From Dasypus novemcinctus (Eukaryota; Chordata; Mammalia; Cingulata; Dasypodidae), in NCBI RefSeq assembly GCF_030445035.2, contig NC_080698.1:26381294-26445293 (forward strand): a stretch of 64,000 nucleotides of DNA, in the 5' to 3' direction. Position 1 is the first letter of the stretch; each line of letters starts with the position of its first letter. The notes beneath the pieces are model-generated. The model was not told where the DNA came from and did no database searches. It was given only the letters and a program-made list of their open reading frames with translations. Shown piece after piece: positions 20,606 through 33,490 of this stretch. The translations under genes were made by a program, and so were the position numbers.

Positions 20606-22287
20606 GGTCTTCCTTGAACGGGCCTTGTGTGTCTTTATGTGTGTTAGCTGGCTTTTTCCTTTATAACTCTCAAGGGCTCTCTTTCCTCTTTAATTCAAGG
20701 ACGATCAACTGTGTCATAGGCACTGTCCTCCTAGATTGGTGACAATGATGAACGAGATACTATCCTTGTCCTCAATATACAATAAACAGGATATAATGCA
20801 ATTTGTGCTAAAAGGGGCCAAGACACCACAGGGGAGGGGCTGCGGTGTCTGCCTGGGAGAAATCCTCTAGCTAGGCCTAACTGCATGCCCAGTAGGACCT
20901 GCAAACAGCATTCCACAGGTGTGAGAACCTTAAAAAAAAAAGTCCCAACCCAGGGAAAAGTGCTATAAAAATAGGCCTGAAGAAAAGATCTCCAGGAGGC
21001 AGGGGTTAAAACCTTAGCTCAAAGCATTGGGACTGGAGGCATGAGCCAGGCATGTTTCCACAGTTTTGTTACTTGGGTATGGGAAATATTCATTCCAAAA
21101 GCCTTAAGGAAAGGACTTTTATTCCAATAGATGTTTTCTCAGTGCATGCTCATGTTGTAAGCTTCATTTGTCAGTCCCCCTGCATTTCAAATCGGAATTT
21201 ATTGCTTCAGTAAAACCTATACATTATACTAACATGACCATGCATCTTGATTTACCTGGAACAGTCCTGGTTTATGCTTGTTGCCCCAGTGTAATTATCA
21301 ATAGCGTTACCTTTCCTTCTCAAAAGTGTCCCAATAAGAATGACAAAATATTATAATAGGGATGTCCTACTATGAGTAAATTTCTAAAATTTAATAAAAG
21401 GTTTAAGGGTTTTTTGATGATGAAATGCCTTAAAAATATGAAAAGTTGAACCCATTTTTAGTGTAATAGATTGACAGAGTTGCAGTGATAATGCAATGAA
21501 GTTTTTACCTTATATTGAAAGGCAATTACGTGCTAGGGGCTTTCCCCATTTTGTTTCATACATAAACTTCATAGTTTCATTTTTGGCCAGTTTCTACATT
21601 TGTGGAAGGTAAAACACAAGACAGGAAAGTAACCTGTTGAAGAATCATCAAGGGATATGGGGAAGTATACTGTGACAGGAAGACAAAGTCAGGGCATCTG
21701 GGAGGGAAGGGGGAAAACACCATAAGAAGAAGGAGAAACAGGTCAACAGGGACAAAACAAGTCAATGAAGTTTGCTGGCTTCAAGGCTGACCATATGCCT
21801 TGGCTTGCACCTTGCAAATGCTGGAGCCCTGCATCTTCCTGGCTTTGGGGCTTGACTCATACCTAACAGCTACCCAAGTGCTTAAGTGAAGCCCTGAGGT
21901 TCACTGACTCTAGAAGACTGATAAACCTCTGTATTGCTAATTTTCTTTTCACCTCAGTCATCCATCCTATCTTTTGCAGTTGGAGTAATACCAAGTTATA
22001 AAGATAAACAAGACATCTAAATTCCAAGGGTCATTAAATATGTATTCTAAAGTGGTCGTGCCCTACAAAATGCTGTTAGGGCTTGGTTGCTGAGAGCTGA
22101 TTTCCTATCCCATCTAAGGCTGGACTTTACTCATTAATTTCATGAGTCATGGTCAATGGATCTGAGCACTGGGGGATGAGTTCCCACTGCCAGCGGCACT
22201 GAAGTCTTATTTCCAACATTATGATAATCGAATCCCTCCAGGTTCTCACAATTAATCACATCTTCATAAGGTTTAATTTAACGTAAC
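20606..22287. other. Unique-looking non-coding sequence
   Basis: A long stretch with no repeat family I can name. Contains a 10-bp A-run near 20932 and no exon-like open frames. Confidence 0.5.
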
Positions 22288-22304
22288 AGTGCCCTCTTGT
22301 GCCT
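22288..22304 (-). promoter_or_regulatory. CTCF-like motif 1
   Basis: The minus strand of AGTGCCCTCTTGTGCCT gives AGGCACAAGAGGGCACT, which fits the CTCF core (CCASYAGRKGGCRC) at 12 of 14 positions. It lies in unique sequence, same orientation as the stronger site at 23492. Prediction only. Confidence 0.4.
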
Positions 22305-23491
22305 CACTACACAAGGGGCCTTTTTGGGGAAAGATTTATCTTCTTTTAAAAATAAAATGTATAATTTCAGCCCCTTACTGAACACCAAGCTTAGGGTGTG
22401 ATGTATTTCTTATTTCTCTCACTTCATCAGCTATCCCAAGGAATCAGCTGTAAGGAATACCTTGGGATAACAACTGTGGCCAAGGAAATCAGCTATAATG
22501 GCAGACTTCAACATAAATCCACATGTGATTATTTTAAAGTGTTTTAAAGTAACAGATGGACAGAAATAGCAGGAATCCAGGCTGCACAGGAATGAGGAGT
22601 ACAGGAGAAACTGAGTAAGAAATCAGGAAATGAAAAGTTATTAAATAGACTTGCCACAGCTGGCTTAGTGGTTTCAGTAGACTTGGTTAATGGGAAAAAC
22701 AATCATAGAGAGCCCATTAATTGCTTTTCTGCTGAGTGCCTTTTGACATCTTCATGTTTGTGGGAATTAATTGGAATTTCCAATCAAAACCTAAAACTAA
22801 ATTCAATAGGACAGATTAGAGAATTCCAGAAAATGGAGGCATGCTCTGGAGACTTCTCAGGAGTATGTCTTCTATAATTGATGGTCAGTGGTTCTGATAT
22901 GGAAACATTATTTGTAAGGAATAAGTAATGTAAGGGCAGAACCCAAAATCAAATATGCATGAATCACTACTTTTTGAGCCTTATACTCAGCTCTTAGTAT
23001 TTTTCTTCATTAGCCACTACTCAGTACTCTGGGAAAGAAATGACAGGGAGGAAAATGATCCAGAAAACCTTGAATATTCTATAAATCACTGAAGCAGAAG
23101 GGATGTAGTCAAGCTGACCTCTAAGACAACGAGATAAAGACAAAGCCTTCATAAGCTGCATCTCTGGAGGTATGCTTCTTACTGTTCTGGGAACAGAGCT
23201 TCTGAGAATCGTTCCATTTCCATTTAGGTTTTCTATATCCAGCCTCCATCTCTGTGAAATCTCAGAAGATGGACATTCTGGTCAATATGGGTGTCTGAAG
23301 ATTGGGTACACAATAGGGAATGGCCAACATGTGCTTTGGTCCCTTCCCTTATTCGTATTTTGCATTCTGACAAGAGCCTTTTACCAAGTCCAGAAGTTTC
23401 AGCCTGGCTACAGCTCTGGACGACCTCATGTCAAACCGTCAAGAAGTCCCCTTTTCTTATCTTCCTGTCATCCATTTTCTTTTTAAAAGTG
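22305..23491. other. Unique-looking non-coding sequence between the CTCF-like motifs
   Basis: No repeat family recognised. A 104-codon open frame at 23172-23486 shows no domain and no coding signature. Confidence 0.4.
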
Positions 23492-23510
23492 TTGCGCCCC
23501 CTGCTGGTCC
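23492..23510 (-). promoter_or_regulatory. Strong CTCF-like motif 2
   Basis: TTGCGCCCCCTGCTGGTCC on + reads GGACCAGCAGGGGGCGCAA on minus, a full match to the CTCF core CCASYAGRKGGCRC. Its two CpGs... strictly one CpG (GCGC) remains in the core. CTCF binds such sites at chromatin loop anchors, with orientation setting the loop direction. Binding here is inferred from sequence alone. Confidence 0.7.
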
Positions 23511-23984
23511 ATTGTTTCACATAAAACCCCATCAGGGTTTTGCTTCCTCTTTATTGGGTCCAGGACAGACACACAAGAAATGCTTGGAGAGCATTTAATG
23601 GGTTAAATGTCCTTAGTTTAGGAGGCGGGGACAGGCATCCCTGAGGAAGTGAGTGGAGGGAAGGAAGGGGAAGTAGAGGCGCTGTAAGGGTGGAAATTAG
23701 AATAAAAGAAGGACTCAATATTCTGGAAGAATTTTAAAACTTAGTTAAAAAGCAAATATGTAAGAGGAGAATAGTGTCACAAGAGGAGACTGGAAAGGGT
23801 CATTTTGTGCCACTTTTCAGGAAAGACTAAGAACTCTATACTCCCGGACTCCTTTTTCTTGATCCTTGGAATCTTCTTTTCTTAAGACACACAAAGTTCT
23901 GAGCCCTCAACTCATTCTACCCATCAAAACCATATCTCAGTCACACACTGATAGAACTCAGCCACACGCAAGGAGGTAAGTGAC
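23511..23984. other. Unique-looking non-coding sequence
   Basis: Purine-rich 3' part (for example 23643-23680) and no repeat family or exon recognised. Confidence 0.4.
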
Positions 23985-24215
23985 TGCAAAAGCTTGGTGA
24001 GGCAGCAGCAGTTTCTGAAGCCTCTGCAAATTATAGAGCCAGGTGGCCTGAGTTCAAATCCAGAGCTCCACTGAGCTTGTTTCCTCATCTGTAAAGTGAA
24101 AATGTTAACAGTACCTTCCTCACAAGGTTTTAGTAAGGATTGAATAAAATATAAATGTAAAGCACTTAATACAGTGCCTAGAGGTAATAACATAATGATC
24201 TTTGCTATTATAATA
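23985..24215 (+). mobile_element. MIR SINE, sense
   Basis: Nearly complete: GAGTTCAAATCCAGAGCTCC (B box region), GTTTCCTCATCTGTAAAGTG, AAGGATTGAATAAAATATAAATG and AAAGCACTTAATACAGTGCC. Confidence 0.9.
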
Positions 24216-24625
24216 AAGTTTATGCTACTTGCATTTCAATCGTGGGATAAGACTTTAGGCAGCAGGAATAAATCCAAATGGCATTTTAGGTAAGACTGAA
24301 CTGGAAAGGGGATATGCATTTTGTTCAGATTGTAGTCATATGAAGATCTTCCAACCGGGCACACTGAAAAGGCAAGTTTACTATCTCACAGAGTGAAGCA
24401 GGAAACATTTTATAAGCCAAGTAACATGTTTGGACAGAAAAAACAGTGTTTATTTTGGAGGGGGAACCGAAAGTGCTTCCTTTTCCTTCTTCTGATTTGC
24501 TTGGATTTTCTGATCTTTCAGTAATAAGCGTGAAATAATTTTGCAATAAGAAAAACAAACATGAGTTTACAATTTCAAAATGAAACTGAAATTTTCAATT
24601 CAATTCAATCATTCTGCTTTCAATG
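24216..24625. other. Unique-looking non-coding sequence
   Basis: No repeat family, exon or RNA gene recognised. A 77-codon minus frame is likely chance. Confidence 0.4.
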
Positions 24626-25259
24626 ATTTTTTTCATTTAAAAAAGTTATTTATGTATTTGTGAACATACATGAATAAAGTATATAGAAAAGTTGTGAATT
24701 TACAAAACAAAACATGCATCACATCAAACGGTGCTCCCATACCTCAACCCACCAACAACATTCTGCATTGCTGTGAAACATTTCTAACAAATTATGAAAG
24801 AGCATCATCAAAGCATCACTACTAACTACAGTTCATATTTTACACTTTGTGCATCTTTCACCCAACCCACCCCACTATTTTTTTTTTTTGTTCATAAACC
24901 GTACAGTTTATCTGAAGTGTACGATCAATGGTATTTGGTATAATCATGGGTTTGTGCATTTATCACTTCAATCAATATTAGAGCATTTTCATTACTACCC
25001 CCCTTCAAAAGAAAAAAAAACAACAAAAAACAAACCACTATCATATTTGTGTTAGCCCTACTAATTACAAATCCTATGATGTGCTTTCATCTTTTCCATT
25101 CATTTCCAAATATTTACAAACAACTTTTTACCAATTCTACACAGATTAAACCTCAGCTTTCTATTCTCTAACCATTCTCTGGTGACTTATACTCTAGCCA
25201 TTAACTCCATAAGCTTGCTCATTATACTTAGTTCATAACAGCAAAATCATACAGTATTT

Positions 25260-28200
25260 GTCCTTTTGTGCCTGGCTTGCTTCACTCAACATAATATCCT
25301 CCAGATTCATCCATCTTGTCATATGCTTCACAACTTCATTTCTTCTTACAATTGAATAATATTCAATCGTATGTGTATGTCACAGTTTGTTTACCCATTC
25401 TTCAGTTGGTGGACACCTGGGTTGCTTTCATCTTTGGGCAATTGTAAACAATGTCACTATGAACATCGGTGTGCAGATGTCTGTTCATGTCACTGCTTTC
25501 AGTTCTTCTGGTCACATACCTAACAGTGATTTTGCTGGGTCATATGGTAGATCTATATCTAACTTTCTTAGGAACTGCCAAACAGACTTACACAGTGGCT
25601 ATACCATTCTACATTCTCACCAACAGTGTATAAGCATTCCTATCTGTTCACATCCTTTCTAACACTTGCAGTTTTCTGTTTTGTTAATAATGGTTATTCC
25701 ATAAGTTACAAAATATCTCATTGTAGTTTTGGTTTGCATTTCTAATAGCCAGTGGTGTTGAACATTTTTTCTTTTTTTTTTTTTTTTTTGGTTTGGTTTT
25801 TTTTTGCCATTTGTATTTCTTCTTCAGAAAAAAGACTGTCTATTCAGGTCTTTTGCCTATTTTTTAATAGGGTCATTTGTCTTCTTATTGTTCAGTTGTA
25901 GGATCTCTTTATATATCATGGATATTAGACCCTTGTTGGATGTATGATTTCCAAATATTTTCTCCCATTGAGGGGGCTGCCTATTTAGCCTCCTCATAAA
26001 GTCCTTTGAAGCACAGAAGTGTTTAATTTTGAGGAGGTCCCATTTATCTATTTTTTCTTTTGTTGCTTGTGCTTTGGGTGTAGCATTTAAGAGACCCCTA
26101 CTTACTATGAGTTCTTGTAGATGTTTCCCCACTATCTTCTAGGAGTTTCATGGTTCTGGCTTTTACGTTTAAGTCTTTGATCCATTTTGAGTTGATTCTT
26201 GCATAGGGATTGAGATAGGGCCCTCTTTCATTCTTTGGTTGGGGATATCAGGTTCTCCCAGCACTGTCACAGAAAAGTGGATTTGGTAGGCTTATCAAAA
26301 ATCTGTTGACCATAGAGGTGAGGATCTATTTCTGAACTCAAAATTCTATTCCATTGATCAATGTGTCTATCTTTATGCCAATACCATGCTGTTTTGATCA
26401 CTGTAGCTTTAAAATACACTTCAGGTTCAGGAAGCGTAAGTCCTACAACTTTACTCCTCATTGTTAGCATGTTTTTGGCTATTCAGGACCCCTTTTACTT
26501 CCAAATAAATTTGGTAATTGATGTTTTTATTTCTATAAAGAAGACTGTTGGATTTTTTTATTGCAATTGCTTTGAATCTAAAAATTAGTTTGGATAGAAT
26601 GGACATCTTCATGATATTTGTCTTCCAATCCATGAACACAAAATGTCCTTCCAATTGTTTAGATCTTCTTTGATTTCTTTTAGTATTTTGTAGTTTTCTG
26701 AATACAGATCCTTTACATTCTTGGTTAAATTAATTCCTAGACATTTGAGTCTTTTTATTGTTATTGTAAATGGAATATTTTTCTTGATTTCCTCCTCAGC
26801 TTGCTTATTACTAGTGTGTAGAAACACTACTGACTTCTGTGTGTTCATCTTGTATCCTGCCATATTTGCTGAACTCATTTATTAGCCCTAATAGCTTTGT
26901 TGCATATATTTTGGAGTTTTCTCAATATAGGATCATGTCATCTATGAATAGTGAGAGTTTACTTCCCCTTTTCCAATTTGGATGCCTTTTATTTATTTTT
27001 CTTGCCTAATTGCTCTAGCTAGAATTTCTAGCACAATGTTGAAAGCAGTGTTGACAGTAGGCAGCTTTCAATCTCTCCCCATTGAACATGATGTTGGCTG
27101 TGGGATTTTCATATATGCCTTTTATTATATTGAGGTGCTTTCTTTCAATATCTTTTGAAGGGTCTTTATCAGGAAGAATGCTGGATTTTATCAAATGCCA
27201 TTTCTGTATCAATCAAGATGATCATGTGGGTTATTTACCTTCAATTTATTAATGTGGAGAGTTACATTAATTGATTTTCTCATGTGAAAATTTTATTCCT
27301 TGCATACCAGCAATAAAACCCATTTGATCGTGGTGTATAATTCTTTTAATATGCTGTTGGGTTCAATTTACAAGTATTTGGTTGAGAAATTTTGCATCTA
27401 TGTTCATTAGAAAGATTGGTCTGTAATTTTCTTTTCTTGTAGTATCTTTATCTTTGGGATTAGGGCAATGTTGGCTTCATAAAATGTGTTGGGTAGTTTT
27501 CCCTCCTTTTTAATTGTTTGGAAGAATTTAAACAGGATTGATATTAATTCTTCTCAAAATATTTTTCTTTGTTGGGAGATTTTTGATGACTGATTCAATC
27601 TCTTTACTTGTGATTGATCTGTGGAGTTCCTGTATTTCTTGTAGAGTCAGTGTGTGTTGTTTGAGCATTTCTAGGAATTTGCTCATTTCATCCAGGTTGT
27701 TTAATTTGTTGGCATACAGTTTCTCATAATATCCTCTTAAGATCCTTTTTATTTCTGGGTAGTCAGTGGTAATGTTCTCCATATCATTCTTGATTTTATT
27801 TATTTGCATCTTTTCTCTTTTATTCTTTGTTAGTCTAGCTAAGGGTGTGTTGATTTTCTTGATCATCTCATAGTATCAGCTTTTGGTTTTGTTTATTTTC
27901 TCTATTGTTTTTGTTGTTGTTCTCAATGTCATTTATTTCTGTTTGCTTCAGGATTGGTTTGCTGTTCTTTTTCTAGTTTTTCCAGTTATTCAGTTAGACT
28001 TTGATTTTAGTTTTATTTTTATAATGTGGGTGTTTAGGGCTATAAATTTCCCTCTCAGCACTACCTTTAAGGTATCCTATAAGTTTTGATTAAATCATGT
28101 GCTTGTTTTCATTCATCTTGCAATATCTACTAATTTCTCTTGCAATTCCTTCTTTGACCCACTGATTATTTGGGAATGTGTCGTTTAGTCTCCATATATT

Positions 28201-29080
28201 TGTGTATTTCCCCCTTTCCTGCCTATTATTGATTTCCAGCTTCATTCCATTATGATCAGAGAAGGTGCTATGTAAAATTTCAATCTCAAATTTATTGAGA
28301 GCTGCTTTGAGACCTGTGGTCTATCCTAGAGAATGATCCATGAGCACTTGAGAAGACTGTGTAACCTATGATTTAGGGTGCTCTGTCTTGTATATGCCTG
28401 TCAGGTCCTGCTCATTTATCACATTGTTCATATTCTCTGTTTCCTTATTGATCTTCTATCTAGTTGTTCTATCTATTGATGTGACATGTTAAAGTCTCCA
28501 ACTATTATTGTAGAGATGTCTCTTTCTCCTTTCAGTTTTGCCAGAGAGTGCGTCATGTATTTTGGGTCACTCTGGTTAGGTACATAGATAATTATGTCTG
28601 TTACTCCTTCCTGGTGGATTGTCCTTTTATTAATATTTAATGGCCTTCTTCATCTTATCACTTTTTTGCATTTAAACTCTGGTCTGATACCAGTATAGCT
28701 ACCCCTGCTTTCTTTTGGTGCTGTTTGCATGAAATATCTTTTTCCAACCTTTCACTTTCAGTCTACTTGCATCCTTGGGTCTAAGTGAATCTCCTGCAGA
28801 CAGCGTATGGATGGCTCTTGTATTCTCATCCATTCTGTCAGTCTATGTCTTTTGTTTGGGGAGTTTAATCCATTAACATTCAATTATTACTGTAAAGGCA
28901 TTACTTCAACCATATTATCCTTTGGTTTTCATATGTTATATCTTATTTTTGTCTCTCTTTTACACTTTTCGTTACCCTTTATAAAAGGTTCACTTCTCAT
29001 TCTCCTCTCAGCCTCTCTTTCTTTTCTTTCTTGTCTTTTCTATTTTGGCTGTAAACTCCCCTTAGTGTTTCCTACAGAGC
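25260..29080 (-). pseudogene. Broken L1 ORF2 (endonuclease-reverse transcriptase)
   Basis: Remnants of ORF2p appear in the right order on the minus strand. The linker before RT is at 27528-27866 (PLARLTKNKREKMQINKI, YYEKLYANKL, TSKEIESVIKNLPTKK), after which the frame shifts where the first RT motif should follow. RT remnants are at 27015-27212 (HLNIIKGIYENPTANI, NGERLKA) and the region after RT at 26609-26878 ([30 protein letters not shown]). The C-terminal part lies at 25857-26132. The endonuclease is in the 28.1-29.0 kb part, without a long frame. The ORF is nonfunctional. Confidence 0.87.
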
Positions 29081-29104
29081 TGGATTCTTGTTTACAAACT
29101 CTCT

Positions 29105-29995
29105 TAATTTTTGTTTATCTGTGAATATTTTAAGCTCACCATCATATTTGAAGAAGAGTTTTGCCAGATAAAAAATTCTTGACTGGTAATTTTGCTCTTT
29201 CAGTACCTTAATTATATTAAATCACTGCCTTCTCACCTCCAAGGTTTCTGAAGATTAATCCACAGTAAGTCTCACTGAACATCTCTTGCCTTGTATGTGA
29301 TGTTTTACTTCTCCCTTGGTGCTTTCAGAATTTTCTCTTTATCTTTGGCACTTTGCATTCTGAATATTGTGTGTCTTGGGTAGGTCTGTTTGTGTTGATT
29401 AATTCTAATTGGAGTATGCTCTGCTTCCTGGTCATGAATATTCATGTCTTTCATGACAGCTGCAAAGTTTTCAGCCATTATTTCTTCAAATACTCTTTCT
29501 GCCCTTTTTCCTTCTCTTCTCCCTCTGGAACTCCCATAACATATATGTTGGTGCACTTTGTGCTATCATTCAACTCCCTGAGCCCCTGCTCAATTTTTTC
29601 CATTCTTTCCTCTCTCTGTTCTTCTCTTTTCAATTTCAGCTGTTCTGTCCTTTACATTGCTGATTCTTTCTTCCATGATTTCAAATCAGCTGTTGTGTGG
29701 CTTTATGCAGTTTTAATCTCACTTATTTTGTCTTTCATTCCCAAAAGATCTGTTATTTTTCTATCTAAGTTTTCAAATTGTAATTTGTGCTCACCCAGTG
29801 TCTTCTTAATTCTTTTATTCCTTTAGCCACACTGTCCTTCAACTCCATGGTTTGATTTAGGAGATTTGTATAAACATCATTGATTAGTTGATTTAAGTCC
29901 TGTGTCTCGTCTGGAGCTTTGATTTGTTCCTTTACCTGATTTGTATCTGCCTTTTTCTCAGTAAGGCTTGCAAATTTTTGCTGAGATCTCAGCAT
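29105..29995 (-). pseudogene. Broken L1 ORF1 (RNA-binding nucleic acid chaperone)
   Basis: The minus strand at 29305-29556 keeps the ORF1p RRM/C-terminal signature RHTIFRMQSAKDKEKILKA and upstream residues. 29765-29995 is rich in charged and heptad-like residues (LTEKKADTNQVKEQI) fitting the coiled coil. Stops separate the pieces. In an intact L1 this protein trimerises on L1 RNA. A 157-codon open frame on the + strand (29353-29826) is the antisense shadow. Confidence 0.82.
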
Positions 29996-30913
29996 CTGAT
30001 TATGATGCTCAGTTTACTTTGATGTTCAGTTCTCTTGCCTAGGGATTTACTCTTAAGTAGCTGTGTACTACCACTGTTCTTTGATTCTTGGTTCAACTCA
30101 TTTTAGATATTTAATTTCTCAAACAAGGGCTAACGATCCAGTAATGGCATGCAGGTTAATTTCCAAGGGCCTTGGCAAGTAAAGGCACCTGGTATCCCCT
30201 TTTATTTACTATTATTTTTACCTGCTTTTCATGCAGTTTTCTGTTCAACCAGAAGATTGTGCTCTTTGACAGACCTCTCAGCTCATATTCCAGATGCTAG
30301 GGGGTGATGGATTCACTATAACCCAGTCCAGATAGGCAGTAAGCGGGAATGTCCTCAGGGTAGGCCAAGACTCCCAAACAAGGTTTCTCAGATGCTGTCC
30401 TCTTCCCATAGCCTGTCATGCCTTTCCTCCCTCTGTGTATTCTGCAACCAGCTCATGGCAATAGGGAGGGTTTTGAGATGGCAAATTACCTTTAGCTCCC
30501 AGAAGGTTCTCAGGACAAACAATGTCACAGCCCCACACGGCCAGGAAGTGTGAGATCCCTTCAGTACAGCAGACCAAGTCCCTTGGCCAAAATCTGAATT
30601 TGCTGTAGGCTGTGTCACTCCCTCTCCCCTCTCTTGGGGAAGAGGACCACTGCAACCTCCTCAATCCAGAGCCACCTGCCTGGGGCCAGAGGACCCTCTG
30701 CTGTTTGCTTGAGGGTAGAGGGATGGATGCCAGCAGCTGCTGCTGCAGCTTTACTCACAGGATTTTTCCAGCCAGCTGAGACTCCTTTCCTTCATGCCTT
30801 TATCTTGTGGGCAGTGTCTACCCTTCCTTTAATGACTTTGTCCAAGGCTTGGAAACTCACAATTCTTTGTTTAAGAATTCTGTACCAAATTTTGGGTGTT
30901 AAAACCATTAAAT

Positions 30914-31155
30914 GGAAATGGGTATGGCTCAAATGATTGAGCTCCCCCCTACTGCATGGAAGGTCCCAGGTTCAGTTCCTGGTGCCTCCTAAAGAAGACA
31001 AGCAAGACAGCAAGCTGATGTGGCAAGCTGATGCAATAAGTTGACAACAAAAGACACAAGGAGGAAAACATAATGCGAAATACAACAAAGCATGGAATGG
31101 AGGTGGCTCAAGTGATTAGGTTCCTTCCAGGTTCAGTTCCCAGTGCTTCCTTTAT
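30914..31155 (+). mobile_element. Two-headed DAS-type SINE, sense, short 3' end
   Basis: Head 1 GGTATGGCTCAAATGATTGAG to GGTTCAGTTCCTGGTGCCTCC, a middle with AAGCTGATGCAATAAGTTGAC, and head 2 GGAGGTGGCTCAAGTGATTAG to GGTTCAGTTCCCAGTGC. Lacks the long 3' tail of 9907-10283. Inserted at or just beyond the 5' edge of the antisense L1. No clear target duplication. Confidence 0.78.
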
Positions 31156-31384
31156 CATATACTAATAAACATAGGGCAACAGCCACAGTCACCCAGTAAA
31201 TAATTACGATTATATACAGAGCACTGATGCAGAGAATGTACAACTGTTGGGGTGAAAGAGGACTTGGGAAAGGAGGCAGAAGCTGATCAGATACAGAGAT
31301 TCACATCCAGAAAGGGAGAAGAGTCACATCCATGGGTAATTGCATCCCAAGGTGGGAAAGATTCAATGGCCTCAGAGAGGTAGG

Positions 31385-31568
31385 GGTCTGCAACTCTTAG
31401 TCTTCAACATGCATTAAAGTCACTTACAGAGCTTAAAATAAAATATTCAGATAACTCTGTCTACCCTTAGAGATTCTGATTCCATTGATCTGGGGGCCAA
31501 TATTTGGGTCTTTTTTTTTCCAAAGGGAGCTGAGGTCATTTTAATGTGTGGCCAAGTTTGAGAACTAC
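31385..31568 (+). mobile_element. MER5A-like MITE
   Basis: CTTCAACATGCATTAAAGTCAC, AGAGATTCTGATTCCATTGATCTGG and GTGTGGCCAAGTTTGAGAACTAC fit MER5A ends and centre. An 8-base T-run at 31511 interrupts it. Confidence 0.65.
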
Positions 31569-32970
31569 CAGTATAGCTAGGCAGGTATGGAGATTTGGAA
31601 AAGTAGGTGGTTTTTGCTTGGGAACGAAGAGAGGGTGACTTCCTACAAGAGATGGCATTTTACATGTATGTAGTTGTAAGATGAATGCTAGTGTAACATA
31701 TAATATATGTGATGTCATCCACATGTGACAATTACTGGTCATTCTAAACTAAAGAAATAATAGGCATTGTACCAACTGATGTAAGATATTAGAGACACTC
31801 AAAGACAATGACCAAACTCAAATGCACAAGAAGCATTTGATACTCTACCAACCAAGGGTAACACATGCTTGATGGAAAACAAAGGATTTAAAAACTGTTG
31901 GCAGTTTAGAATGAGCACAATCCTGTAGTTCTAGAACTACAAAACAGAAAAATGAAAAATCACATTCTGTTGTTATCAGAAATGTTATTTTTTAACCTTT
32001 CAGCCAAGGGAAGGGAAAAGGGCAGATGGACAATGGGGAGCAATACGGACTAAATGTTCATTGTCCTCCTTGAGTATGCCAAAGTGAAAGAGAGAGGAAG
32101 CTCTGATTGCTTCTCTAGGGCTCTGCTTTTCTGGTGGGGCGAGGAAACCCTAGAGAAGAGAGCACAAGCTCTACCAATAAAAACAGCTCTGTTTTCATCG
32201 CTATAACTGTTTACTTCTCTTGAAATTCCAAAAATTCTGATGTGGACCTTCTAAATATTGCAAGTATGAATCTAGTCCCTGATCTCAGGAGTGCAAGAAA
32301 TGCTATGCTTATCTATTTAAATTAAATTAAGTCTGATTCCAAGGGCTCAGCCTGTGGTCAGGGAAGACTCAGTTATTATTGGTGTTCCTTCTCTCCAGGT
32401 TATGCCAAGGTCCAGGGTCTGACCAAACCCTAAGCATGAAGGGAACTGGACGGGGGCACTGGGAGGGATGTTCTGCTTAGCAGCCATGACCCACTTTGGC
32501 TACTGCTGAAACATCTGTGACATGCTTCTTCCAAGGACAGAGGCTCCATAATTGCCATATTCTGCTGGGAACATGGGAATCTAGGGCCCCTGGGTTTATA
32601 ATCCCATCCCTGGGGGCCCTGGCAGGCATCACTCCTTCCTGAACCAGAGACATGGCCTTAGATAGATCTTGTCATCTCAGCCCCAATGGCCTTCACCATC
32701 TTTAGGCACTTCCAAGTTCCTAGAAATACTGTTACTCTCAATCCTTGACCTCTACCCACTCCCTCCATCCTGCAAGCTTGGACCCTTAGTTCTATCTCTT
32801 CTCCGAGCTTAGGTGTTTCCAAAAGGCAAGTATAGTCTTATCCTCAACAACTATGACTCTCAATCTAGTGGGATAAAAACCTGTTAAGGGCCTGACTATT
32901 TTCTTGGCATCTAGAGAAGGGGAAAACATAGGGAGAATACAGGTCAATAATATTTAATCAACATATATAG
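31569..32970. other. Unique-looking non-coding sequence
   Basis: One of the longer repeat-free stretches. Nothing exon-like. 32560-32640 is G/C-rich (GGGCCCCTGGG, CTGGGGGCCCTGG) without a recognisable site. Confidence 0.5.
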
Positions 32971-33117
32971 TTTAAAGAACAAATCAGACCACACCACTTC
33001 CTAAACTACATCTTTTCAGTGGCTTGCCATACCCTGTTAGGTAAAGTAAAAGTATTTTACCATTATTGGCAAGACCCTTTATGATGCCACCTCTGCCTAA
33101 TAAATTGCATAGTACTA

Positions 33118-33272
33118 CTTTTCAAAATTTAGTGGACATAAAATTGCCTGAGGTCTTACTAAAACATAGATTCTGATTCAGTAGGTGTGAAGTGGGACCT
33201 GAGATTCTGCACTTCTACAAGATCCCAGCTGATGCTGATGTTCCAGATACAAGGATCACACTTGGAGTAGCA
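33118..33272 (+). mobile_element. MER5A-like MITE inside L2
   Basis: AAAACATAGATTCTGATTCAG, GTGGGACCTGAGATTCTGCAC and CAGCTGATGCTGATGTTCC are diagnostic in order. Younger than the L2 it splits. Confidence 0.78.
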
Positions 33273-33344
33273 AAGTCTACAGGTTTCCCTGATGAGACTC
33301 CCACACATAATGCCACCCCACCACTACCACATCATGCTATCAGT

Positions 33345-33490
33345 TGTTTCCCAGTGTGTTGTAGGAGAACCACTTGCCTTGGAATTACCTAAGGCCTTTT
33401 ATTGAAAATCCTGGTTTTCTGGATTTCATTCCAGATTTACTGGATCAGAATCTCTGGGGCAGGCCCAGGTATCAGCCTTCTGGTTCTTAA
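33345..33490 (+). mobile_element. Second MER5A-like MITE inside L2
   Basis: CCACTTGCCTTGGAATTACC, TGGATCAGAATCTCTGGGGC and CCCAGGTATCAGCCTTCTGG follow MER5A-type order but are more diverged. Confidence 0.5.

Larger units (their letters stand above)
24626..30900 (-). mobile_element. Nearly complete L1 (about 6.3 kb), antisense, inactive
   Basis: From right to left on the minus strand: a probable 5'UTR (about 30900-30000), ORF1 (about 29995-29105), ORF2 (about 29080-25260), and a 3'UTR with T-run remnants at the left end (24626-25250). The 3'UTR shares a unit with the HAL1-like element at 14.2 kb. A T-expansion occurs at about 25770-25812. Both ORFs are interrupted many times. The right edge is uncertain, since 30100-30900 is placed only by position and weak resemblance; ORF1 to 3'UTR is firm. 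No SINE has landed inside it. Confidence 0.85.

Noticed and set aside
29353..29826. 157-codon open frame (+)
   Set aside because: Antisense shadow of L1 ORF1, which is coded on the minus strand.
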